Below, piece after piece: positions 25,246 through 32,089 of a stretch of 64,000 nt of DNA; position 1 is the first letter of the stretch; each line of letters starts with the position of its first letter. Origin of the DNA: JAJYKC01 sp035545735 (GTDB lineage: Bacteria; Acidobacteriota; Terriglobia; Bryobacterales; Bryobacteraceae); assembly GCA_035545735.1 (NCBI GenBank), contig DASZXS010000042.1:53824-117823 (forward strand). Reading direction: 5' to 3'. The notes beneath the pieces were generated by a model, which worked only from the letters and a program-made list of their open reading frames with translations, did not search any database and was not told the DNA's origin. A program made the translations under genes and the position numbers.

Positions 25246-26030
25246 GGCTGCTTGTAAAGCTGGGCGGGGCGCTGCTCGAGACCTCCGCATCGCGGAGGCG
25301 GCTTGCACGCGAAATCGAGGCGCAGCGCCAGGCCGGGCACGAGATCGCGGTGGTTCACGGCGGTGGAAAACAGCTCACCGCGTTTCTTGCCGAACGCGGC
25401 GTGGAAAGCCATTTCGTGAACGGGTTGCGTGTTACCAGCGCCGACGTGCTGGATTCGGTTGTCAAAGTAGTCGCAGGCAGCGTAAACCACCAATTGGTGG
25501 CTTCCTTTATCGCCGAAGGCTCTCCGGCTGTCGGATTGAGCGGCGCCGACGGCCTGACTACCGAGGCCGAACAGTTGTCTCCCACGCTTGGCTTTGTAGG
25601 CCGTCCGGCGCGCTCCGACGCGCGCTTATTGCATGCCCTCATCTCCCAAGGCTTTCTTCCCCTGGTGGCCTGCCTCGCGGCCGATCGCCAGGGCGCTCTT
25701 TATAACGTGAATGCCGATCAGATGGCGGCTTCGGTTGCACAGGCGTTTCACGCGGACCGCCTGCTGTTCTTCACTGACGTCCCCGGAGTAAAGGGCGGCG
25801 ACGGCGAGATTCATCCGGTCCTTGATGGCGCCGCCTGCCGCGACCTGATCGCGCGCGGAATTGCCACCGGAGGCATGCAGGCCAAGCTCGAAGCCGCGAT
25901 GGGCGCTCTTGCCAGCGGCGTTCGCGAGATCGTCATCGCGCCCGGAGCACAGCCGGGGATCCTGGAGCGCATTCTGGCTAACAATTCCGTAGGCACTCGC
26001 CTGGTATCCTCCGATTCTCAGTTGGGGTAA
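25242..26030 (+). CDS. argB: Acetylglutamate kinase
   Basis: This 262-residue amino-acid kinase phosphorylates N-acetylglutamate, the second step of arginine synthesis. The N-terminal VKLGGALL (5-12), HGGGKQ (about 39-44), NVNADQMAAS and the late GIATGGMQAKLEAA are the family marks. It starts at GTG overlapping the argC stop, so the two products are coupled. It lacks the long N-terminal helix of arginine-inhibited hexameric enzymes, so it may be the arginine-insensitive type (inference). No other arg genes are in the window. Confidence 0.94.
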   Translation: MRLLVKLGGALLETSASRRRLAREIEAQRQAGHEIAVVHGGGKQLTAFLAERGVESHFVNGLRVTSADVLDSVVKVVAGSVNHQLVASFIAEGSPAVGLSGADGLTTEAEQLSPTLGFVGRPARSDARLLHALISQGFLPLVACLAADRQGALYNVNADQMAASVAQAFHADRLLFFTDVPGVKGGDGEIHPVLDGAACRDLIARGIATGGMQAKLEAAMGALASGVREIVIAPGAQPGILERILANNSVGTRLVSSDSQLG

Positions 26031-26139
26031 GGGAAAAATCTTAGAGAACTTTTGCCGCTAGTTCCCACTTCCTAGCCAAACTGCACAATTTGTTTGGGCT
26101 TGCGCAGCACGTTTGCGCGAATCGATGCCGAGGGAGGCT

Positions 26140-27111
26140 ATGAAGACACAGACAGTTGACGTGCGTGAATCGACGGGTCGTATTCTGTCTTCTACTATTT
26201 TCCGGTCCGGCGGGAAGAAGTTGCTCGCCAAAGGCCATTTACTGAGTGAGGAGGATGTAAAACTCCTCGAGACCGAGGGGATGCGGGAAGTCTGGGTCGC
26301 TGAACTCGAGGATGGCGAGATCGGCGAGGATGAAGCGGTGATGAGGGTGGGCATGGAGGTGGGCTGCGGTTCGCTGGAAATCCGCCTCGCGCCGGGCGGA
26401 CGGACCAATCTGACAGCCACGGAGCCAGCTTGTGCTCTGGTGGACGAGGATCTGCTTCGGCAGATTAACTGCACGTCGAGCATCGCCATCGCGACGGTCT
26501 CGAATTTCTCCTACGTTCCTTGGGGAGCCCGTGCGGCGACCATCAAGAGCGCGCCCTTCGCGATCGCCAGGGAAGAGCTCGAAACAGTTACATCCATCCT
26601 CAAGCAGCGGGGCCCGATCTTGCAGGCCCGGCCTATTCGAAGTCCGTCGGTCGCGGTCATCTATTCCGATCCGGTAGATGGCGACCGGGCGCGCCAGATG
26701 TTCGAGCCGATCATGGCGCAAAGACTGGAACGTTTCGGTGCGCACCTGGCCCGCGCGGTTTCTGTGGTCGAAAGGGAAGGAGAGGTGCTGCGGGCGCTAC
26801 AGTCTTTGCTGCCGTTGCGGCCTATGGTAATCCTGGTCGCTTCCACAACTGCGCCGGCGGGACCCGCCGACGTGATCGGCCGCGCGTTAGTCCAGAGCGG
26901 CTGCCAAATCGAGCGATTTCTCGCGCCCGTCGAGCCGGGCTGCCTGCTCCTGCTCGGGTATCAGGACGACGTGCCCATTATTTCCGCGCCAGGATGCTTC
27001 CGTTCGGCCAAGCTGAACGTCGTGGACCTGATCCTGCCCCCGGCTCTCTCCCGCTATCGGCTGTCCGGTTGGGAGATTGGCAGTTTGGGGCATGGTGGAT
27101 TGTTGGGATAA
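26140..27111 (+). CDS. Molybdopterin-binding protein (MoeA/MoaB-like domain)
   Basis: This 323-residue protein resembles the molybdopterin-binding proteins related to MoeA. It opens with TGRILSSTIFRSGGKKLLAKGHLLSEEDVKLLE (read here in parts), an N-terminal segment like that of MPT-binding domains fused to MocA in other bacteria. The second half (about 165-320) is the likely cofactor-binding fold, with VASTTAPAGPADVIGRAL and an EPGCLLLLGY segment. A role in molybdenum-cofactor maturation is inferred. The start is uncertain: 26140 has GGGAGG only two bases away, while 26125 and TTG 26113 are in frame. It lies 109 bases after argB, apparently independent. Confidence 0.65.
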   Translation: MKTQTVDVRESTGRILSSTIFRSGGKKLLAKGHLLSEEDVKLLETEGMREVWVAELEDGEIGEDEAVMRVGMEVGCGSLEIRLAPGGRTNLTATEPACALVDEDLLRQINCTSSIAIATVSNFSYVPWGARAATIKSAPFAIAREELETVTSILKQRGPILQARPIRSPSVAVIYSDPVDGDRARQMFEPIMAQRLERFGAHLARAVSVVEREGEVLRALQSLLPLRPMVILVASTTAPAGPADVIGRALVQSGCQIERFLAPVEPGCLLLLGYQDDVPIISAPGCFRSAKLNVVDLILPPALSRYRLSGWEIGSLGHGGLLG

Positions 27112-27131
27112 AGCGGCCGGGGCTTGCGCAC

Positions 27132-27163
27132 CCCGCGAACATTCCCTGTTTCCCCCTCGCGGG
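27132..27163 (+). terminator. Possible terminator after the molybdopterin-binding gene
   Basis: CCCGCGA (27132-27138) and TCGCGGG (27157-27163) form a perfect 7-bp stem with an 18-base loop, followed by TTTCTCC. It lies 20 bases past the stop. The long loop and short T-run make it only moderately convincing. Confidence 0.4.
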
Positions 27164-27205
27164 TTTCTCCTGCTAGCCTGAAGTAACGCAGCACGAAACT
27201 CGCGC

Positions 27206-28408
27206 ATGAAGATCTCCCGCGTCCGCTGTTATCTTCTGTCCTGTCCTCTACAGGAGCCCCTCCGGCTGCCCTATCCGGGCGGGCGGCAGATCATTCGAAA
27301 GCGCGATGCCCTGGTGATCCGCGTCGAAGCGGAAAACGGTTTCTCCGGCTACGCTCCGGGAGCGGCTGGAGAGATCGAGCGCGACGCTATTCTCGCGCGC
27401 ATCTCCCCTTTCCTCGAAGGCCGCGAGCTGGCCGACCCCGATGCTCTGCGCGTGCATTTCCAGGAGCGGTTCGGCTACGATGCCCATCTCATGCGCCTTT
27501 ACTCGGCGGTGGAGATTGCTCTCTTCGATCTATTGGGAAAAGTGCGCGAGGCGCCCGCTTCCGAATTTCTCGGCGGGCGCGTGCGCGACCGGATTCGCAT
27601 CTACGCGAGCGCCGGCTTCCACGCCGCCCCGGAGCATTTCGCCGAAGAAGCGTACTGCCTGTCCGCCATGGGTTTTCGGGCCTACAAAATGCGCGCGGGG
27701 ATGAGCGCGCGGCGCGACGGGCAGGCCGCCGAACTGGTCCGCCGCTCCGCCGGCGCCGGCTTCGATCTGATGGTGGATGCCGGGGCCTGGTGGAAGACCG
27801 GCGGGGCAGTCTATTCCCGGCCGGTCGTCGATGAACTCATCGCGGAACTGGGGGCCATGGGCGTGACGTGGGTGGATCAGCCGTTGCCTCCCCACGATCA
27901 CGAAGCGTACCGGGCGCTTCGCGAGCGCGACCTTGCCCCCATTGCGGCCGGCCAGGAGGAGCCTGACGACTTCGGCCTGCTGGATCTGCTCTTCCACGAG
28001 GGAGTGGACTATCTGCAGATGAATATCGTGACCCAATCAGGCTATTGGGCGGCGCGCCGGATTCTCCCCGAAGTGGCGCACGCGGGCGTGCGCTTTGCCT
28101 TTCACGGCTGCTCGAACCCGCTCGAAGTCGCGGTCGCCGCGCAATTGGGTGTCTGCTGGCCCGAAATGGTGGCCGAATGGCTCGAATATCCCTGGTACTC
28201 CTCGCGCGGCAATCCCGCCAAACAGGATTTTCCCCTCGGTGAGGAGATGCTCGAACAGCCGCTCGAGATTGTGGAAGGAAGCTTGATCGCTCCGCGTGGA
28301 GCGGGTCTCGGCATTCGCTTGAACGAAAAGATTTTTGACCGCTACCCGTGGATCCCGGGACCGGCGGCGTATTTTGAACGCGAGGAATCGGGAGAGCGCG
28401 CGTCATGA
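27206..28408 (+). CDS. Enolase-superfamily protein, mandelate-racemase/MLE type, diverged site
   Basis: This 400-residue protein has the N-terminal capping domain (about 1-125) and a TIM barrel. The base motif reads K161-M-R163 instead of K-x-K. Likely metal ligands are D191, D224 and E251. The position of the Asp in the usual His-Asp dyad is N273, while H300 is kept. Superfamily members abstract a proton next to a carboxylate (dehydratases, racemases, lactonising enzymes). The changes mean known activities cannot be assumed. It is the first of four overlapped genes (deacetylase, acyl carrier protein, ketosynthase). Confidence 0.82.
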   Translation: MKISRVRCYLLSCPLQEPLRLPYPGGRQIIRKRDALVIRVEAENGFSGYAPGAAGEIERDAILARISPFLEGRELADPDALRVHFQERFGYDAHLMRLYSAVEIALFDLLGKVREAPASEFLGGRVRDRIRIYASAGFHAAPEHFAEEAYCLSAMGFRAYKMRAGMSARRDGQAAELVRRSAGAGFDLMVDAGAWWKTGGAVYSRPVVDELIAELGAMGVTWVDQPLPPHDHEAYRALRERDLAPIAAGQEEPDDFGLLDLLFHEGVDYLQMNIVTQSGYWAARRILPEVAHAGVRFAFHGCSNPLEVAVAAQLGVCWPEMVAEWLEYPWYSSRGNPAKQDFPLGEEMLEQPLEIVEGSLIAPRGAGLGIRLNEKIFDRYPWIPGPAAYFEREESGERAS

Positions 28409-29115
28409 TGTGGCAAGCTACGGCCGCCGGTTGTGCCGCCGGCGCCGGCGCGGCGTGCATGGCGTGGGCGGTCCGCGGGCGATCGTCGAGCGTGTTCGCC
28501 CCCTCCGTTTGGCGCGGTACTTCCGGCCGCCGTTCCATCGCTCTTACCTTTGACGACGGGCCGAGCGAGTCCACTCCGGCGATTCTCTCCATTCTGCGGA
28601 AGCATGATGTCCGCGCGACGTTCTTTCAGTGCGGCCGGAACGCCCGGCGTCTTTCCTCCATCGCGCGGGAAGTCGCGCTGGCGGGGCACGAGATCGGCAA
28701 TCACACCGAGACGCACCCGCGCCTATGGCTGAGAAGCCCGCAATTCATTCGCTCCGAGATTGCGCGCGCCCAGGAAAGCATCGAAGCCGCGGCCGGCGTG
28801 AAGCCGGCACTCTTTCGTCCTCCCTATGGCGTCCGCTGGTTTGGATTGCGCGGTGCGCTACGGGAGTTCGGGCTTACGGGCGTCATGTGGACGGTGATCG
28901 GATTGGATTGGAAAAACTCCGCCGGCAAAGTTGCGGAGCGGCTCCTGCGCGGTGCGGGCGGCGGCGTCATTTTTTGCCTCCATGACGGGCGCGGCCTGGA
29001 GGTCCGGCCTGATACCATGCAGACTTCGGAGGCTTTGGAGCGCGTGCTACCGATTTTGCGCGCCAAAGGTTATCATTTTGAGACGGTCAGCCAAATAACA
29101 TGTCAGACGATTTGA
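28405..29115 (+). CDS. Polysaccharide deacetylase (NodB-type)
   Basis: This 236-residue protein has a short N-terminal hydrophobic segment (about 4-24) that could anchor it to the membrane. The NodB motifs are complete: TFDDGP (48-53), HTETH (100-104), RPPYG (138-142) and a C-terminal LHDG. It should remove N- or O-acetyl groups from a glycan or glycolipid using a metal ion. It overlaps the enolase-like gene by four bases and the acyl carrier protein gene by 16, so co-translation is likely. The company of an ACP and ketosynthase suggests an acylated or lipid-linked substrate (inference). Confidence 0.88.
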   Translation: MMWQATAAGCAAGAGAACMAWAVRGRSSSVFAPSVWRGTSGRRSIALTFDDGPSESTPAILSILRKHDVRATFFQCGRNARRLSSIAREVALAGHEIGNHTETHPRLWLRSPQFIRSEIARAQESIEAAAGVKPALFRPPYGVRWFGLRGALREFGLTGVMWTVIGLDWKNSAGKVAERLLRGAGGGVIFCLHDGRGLEVRPDTMQTSEALERVLPILRAKGYHFETVSQITCQTI

Positions 29116-29366
29116 TCCAAAGGGTGATCTCAGTGATCGCTGCAACCCAGCACATCGATGCCGCGGGCATTACGCCCGATAGTACGTTTGAGGAACTGAA
29201 GATCGATTCTCTGGATGGAATCAATATCGTCTTCGCTCTGGAAAACGAGTTCAATATCAGCATTCCGGACGACGCGGCCAAGAACCTGCGTTCGGTACGC
29301 GATGCCGCCGAGGGCATTCGGAAGCTTCTGGAATCGGGAGACGCGCCGGCGCCGGCCGCGGTCTGA
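29100..29366 (+). CDS. Acyl carrier protein
   Basis: This 88-residue acidic protein has the phosphopantetheine site DSLDGI with S37. The four-helix ACP pattern is clear (FEELKIDSLDG, then FNISIPDD). It is not next to fabD/fabG-type genes, so it is probably a specialised carrier serving the ketosynthase that begins two bases after its stop. Its start overlaps the deacetylase coding region by 16 bases. A short Ala/Pro tail ends the protein. Confidence 0.92.
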   Translation: MSDDLIQRVISVIAATQHIDAAGITPDSTFEELKIDSLDGINIVFALENEFNISIPDDAAKNLRSVRDAAEGIRKLLESGDAPAPAAV

Positions 29367-29368
29367 TC

Positions 29369-30580
29369 ATGCGAAGAGTCGCGGTCACCGGGCTCGGGGT
29401 CATCAGCCCCCTGGGTCACACAGTGCCGGAATTCTGGACGTCCATTTCCAATGGCCGTTCGGGAATCGCGCCGCTCGAATCGGTGGATTGCTCGCAGTTG
29501 CGCTTTCAAAACGGAGCGCAAGTGCGTGGTTACAATCCGCTGTGCTACTTCGAGCCCCGCGATGTCAATATTCTGGATCCCTTCGCGCAGTACGGAACCA
29601 TCGCGGCTCGCGAGGCCATCCGGGAATCCGGGATTGAGTGGACCTCTGATTTGCGGGAACGCGGCGCCATCATCACCGGGTCCTGCACCGGCGGGCAGTC
29701 GAGCGAAGACCAGCAGTTCCTGGAGCTTTATCGCAATAAGAATCCGCGGATCAATCCCTTCACCATCCCCCGCATCATGGGCAACGCGGCCGCCAGCCGC
29801 ATCTCGATGGAACATGGGATCACCGGACCCGTGTATAACGTCTCGACGGCGTGCTCGTCTTCGAATCATGCAATCGGGCAGGCCTTCTGGATGATTCGCA
29901 GCGGCGCGGCCAGCGTCGCGATAACGGGGGGCATGGAGGCCATCTTCAGTCTCGGCTTTCTGAAAGCCTGGGAAGCGATGCGGGTTGTGTCGCCCGATAC
30001 CTGCCGCCCCTTTTCGAAAGATCGCCGGGGTCTGATTCTGGGCGAGGGAGCCGCGATCCTGATTCTTGAGCCGCTCGACGATGCCAAAAGTCGCGGGGCG
30101 GCGATTTATGGAGAAATCGTCGGCTTCGGAATGTCCTCCGACGCGCACCACATCACGCAGCCATCCCCGGAAGGCGCGGCGAGAGCCATGCGCGCCGCCC
30201 TTGCCGATGCGGGCCTGGAGGCGTCCCAGATCGCCTACGTCAATGCGCACGGCACGGGCACCACCGCCAACGACTGCACGGAAACCTCAGCCATCCGGTG
30301 CGTCTTCGGCCACCATGCCTCGCGCCTCGCCATCAGTTCCACCAAATCGATGCACGGACACGCCCTGGGGGCCGCGGGCGCCATGGAGGCCGTGGCCACA
30401 ATCCTCGCTCTGCGGGAAGGGCTGCTGCCGCCTACAGCGAACTACACCACTCCCGATCCGGCTTGCGATCTGGACGTGATCCCGAACGAGCCGCGCAAGG
30501 CCTGCGCGGAGTATGCGCTGTCCAACTCGTTCGCCTTCGGCGGATTGAATGCCGTGCTCGCTTTCCGGCGAGTGGACTAA
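29369..30580 (+). CDS. Beta-ketoacyl-ACP synthase (FabF/KAS II-like)
   Basis: This 403-residue condensing enzyme has the full triad: C162 in STACSSS, H294 in NAHGTGT and H331 in KSMHGHALGAAG. It would extend an acyl chain on an ACP with malonyl-ACP. It lacks an accompanying reductase, dehydratase or acyltransferase, so it must borrow these from general fatty-acid synthesis or perform a single condensation. It follows the ACP gene directly. Likely last gene of the four-gene set; an ArsR-type promoter follows. Confidence 0.92.
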   Translation: MRRVAVTGLGVISPLGHTVPEFWTSISNGRSGIAPLESVDCSQLRFQNGAQVRGYNPLCYFEPRDVNILDPFAQYGTIAAREAIRESGIEWTSDLRERGAIITGSCTGGQSSEDQQFLELYRNKNPRINPFTIPRIMGNAAASRISMEHGITGPVYNVSTACSSSNHAIGQAFWMIRSGAASVAITGGMEAIFSLGFLKAWEAMRVVSPDTCRPFSKDRRGLILGEGAAILILEPLDDAKSRGAAIYGEIVGFGMSSDAHHITQPSPEGAARAMRAALADAGLEASQIAYVNAHGTGTTANDCTETSAIRCVFGHHASRLAISSTKSMHGHALGAAGAMEAVATILALREGLLPPTANYTTPDPACDLDVIPNEPRKACAEYALSNSFAFGGLNAVLAFRRVD

Positions 30581-30588
30581 TTTAAGTA

Positions 30589-30618
30589 TTGACTTATATA
30601 AGTAGCTGCTGATATTAT
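30589..30618 (+). promoter_or_regulatory. Promoter with ArsR-type palindromic operator for the SRPBCC-arsR pair
   Basis: -35 TTGACT (30589-30594), 18-base spacer, -10 TATTAT (30613-30618). The perfect 12-bp palindrome ACTTATATAAGT (30592-30603) overlaps the -35 and spacer, and a further AAGT half-site lies just upstream. ArsR/SmtB-family repressors use AT-rich palindromes in this position, so the ArsR gene at 31314 probably represses its own operon. AGGAGG at 30625-30630 serves the first gene. Confidence 0.75.
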
Positions 30619-30639
30619 CCGGGCAGGAGGCATCCGGCG

Positions 30640-31296
30640 ATGCTGTTCGGCAAGAATTCAACTGATATCGACCTCTTGCGCTATATCGGCGCAATCACAC
30701 GCGAAGTCCACACGCGCGAGCACGAGGGCCGTCCGGCCCGCGTGGCCGTCGTGTCCTGTGCGTACGACTCAACCCCCGGCGATGTTTGGGATGCAATCAC
30801 CAATCCCGAGCGCATCCCGCGCTGGTTTCTACCGGTTTCCGGCGACCTGAGACTGGGCGGACGCTACCAGTTGCAGGGCAATGCCGGCGGCGAGATCGCC
30901 GCATGCGACCCACCCCGGGCGCTCGACCTCACCTGGGAGTTTGGAGGCCAGCTCAGTTGGGTGAATGTGCGGCTCACCGGTTTGTCGGACGGCGGCACGC
31001 AGTTGCGGTTGGAACATATTGCGCATGTACCGGACGAGTTCTGGAATCAGTACGGTCCGGGCGCGGTTGGCGTCGGATGGGATCTGACGATGCTCGGTTT
31101 GGGAATGCATCTCGAAACGGGGGCCGCGGTGGATCCAAAGCAAGCCGCGGAATGGCCCACGACCGCGGAAGGGAAGGAATTCGTGAGCCGGAGCAGCAGC
31201 CAGTGGGGCCGCGCGTCCATCGCGGGAGGAACGCCGGAGGCAGCGGCGAACGAGGCGGCCGGCCGGACCACAGCCTTCTACACCGGCCAAAGCTAA
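30640..31296 (+). CDS. SRPBCC (AHSA1-like) domain protein
   Basis: This 218-residue cytoplasmic protein has an SRPBCC fold at about residues 30-150, with DVWDAITNPERIPRWFLPVSGDLRLGGRY as its signature (quoted in part: ITNPERIPRWFLPV) and later LRLEHIAHVP. The family binds hydrophobic ligands. It has a Gly/Ala-rich C-terminal extension. AGGAGG lies nine bases before the ATG. It is paired with a downstream ArsR regulator, a common arrangement in which the repressor and a ligand-binding partner are co-expressed. Ligand unknown. Confidence 0.85.
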   Translation: MLFGKNSTDIDLLRYIGAITREVHTREHEGRPARVAVVSCAYDSTPGDVWDAITNPERIPRWFLPVSGDLRLGGRYQLQGNAGGEIAACDPPRALDLTWEFGGQLSWVNVRLTGLSDGGTQLRLEHIAHVPDEFWNQYGPGAVGVGWDLTMLGLGMHLETGAAVDPKQAAEWPTTAEGKEFVSRSSSQWGRASIAGGTPEAAANEAAGRTTAFYTGQS

Positions 31297-31313
31297 GGCG
31301 TACCGAGGCGGGC

Positions 31314-31685
31314 GTGCATGCTTTTGACATACTCGGCGATCCGGTCCGGCGCCGGATTCTGGAACTCCTCGCCAGCGGCGAGCGCGGCGCCGGAGATCTC
31401 ACCGGCGTGATCCGTAAAGAATTTGGCATCACGCAAGCGGGTGTTTCGCAACATCTCCGCACCCTGCGGGAGAGTGGCTTTGTCCGGGTTCGAGTCCAAG
31501 GCGCCCGGCGGATCTATTCGGTGGAGTCGCAACCGCTCCAGCAGGTGGACGCCTGGATCGGCCAGTTTCGCGGGTTTTGGGAGCGCCACCTGCGCGCCCT
31601 CACCGGAGAGATTGCCCGGGGGAAGGCGATTCAGAAAAGAAACCGTGGGAAAGCCGCCGAGCCCTATAAAGACGGCACGTGCTAG
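31314..31685 (+). CDS. ArsR-family transcriptional regulator
   Basis: This 123-residue protein is a small winged-helix repressor: FDILGDPVRRRILELLASGE at the start, then FGITQAGVSQHLRTLRESG as recognition helix, and VRVQGARRIYSVE as the wing. No Cys-based metal site is visible, so it is not an arsenic sensor. The start is GTG at 31314, 18 bases after the SRPBCC stop. It probably binds the 12-bp palindrome at 30592-30603. A guanidine riboswitch begins 20 bases after its stop. Confidence 0.88.
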   Translation: MHAFDILGDPVRRRILELLASGERGAGDLTGVIRKEFGITQAGVSQHLRTLRESGFVRVRVQGARRIYSVESQPLQQVDAWIGQFRGFWERHLRALTGEIARGKAIQKRNRGKAAEPYKDGTC

Positions 31686-31705
31686 GGTAAACCTATCCAC
31701 TCGAT

Positions 31706-31746
31706 CCGGACGAGATGCGCCGTACCCGGTTAGGACAAGACGACGC
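31706..31746 (+). ncRNA. Guanidine-III (ykkC-III) riboswitch
   Basis: This 41-base element matches the guanidine-III class almost base for base as I recall it. P1 arms CCGG lie at the 5' end and again at 31726-31729. The conserved stretches ACGAG, ATGCGCCGTACC and AGGACAAGACG follow in order. The P2 pseudoknot pairs GCGCCGT with ACGACGC, with one C-A mismatch relative to the usual form. The 3' end is one base from the GAGGA ribosome site of the Gdx/SugE gene, so guanidinium binding should control translation. The downstream guanidinium exporter fits the class. Confidence 0.9.
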
Positions 31747-31762
31747 TGAGGAAATTTCACTC

Positions 31763-32086
31763 ATGTCTTCTCCCTGGATCGCTCTCATTGCGGCCGGCCT
31801 GCTCGAAGTCTGCTGGGCCGCTGGTTTGAAATATACGCGCGGCTTCACCCGTCCCGGCCCCAGTCTTTTCACGGCGGCTACGCTGGCCGCCAGCATGTAC
31901 CTGCTCGCGAAGGCCAGCCGCGCTCTTCCCATCGGGACCGCCTATCCGGTTTGGGTCGGCATCGGAGCCGCCGGCGCAGCGATTCTGGGTATGCTGCTCT
32001 TTGCCGAGCCTGTCACGCCGCTGCGGATCGGGTTTCTGGCGCTGCTGATATTCGCCATCGCCGGCTTGAAATATACCGCCGGGTAG
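31763..32086 (+). CDS. gdx: Gdx/SugE-type small multidrug resistance protein, guanidinium exporter
   Basis: This 107-residue protein has four membrane helices. It shows the Gdx signature LLEVCWAAGLKYTRGFT (Glu in helix 1), LPIGTAYPVW-x-GIGAAGA and a final GLKYT. Gdx proteins work as antiparallel dimers exporting guanidinium in exchange for protons; the SMR drug exporters (EmrE) differ at these motifs. The riboswitch in front confirms a guanidine role. GAGGA lies ten bases before the ATG. The gene is convergent with the aldehyde dehydrogenase, three bases apart. The symbol sugE is also used. Confidence 0.93.
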   Translation: MSSPWIALIAAGLLEVCWAAGLKYTRGFTRPGPSLFTAATLAASMYLLAKASRALPIGTAYPVWVGIGAAGAAILGMLLFAEPVTPLRIGFLALLIFAIAGLKYTAG

Positions 32087-32089
32087 TTC

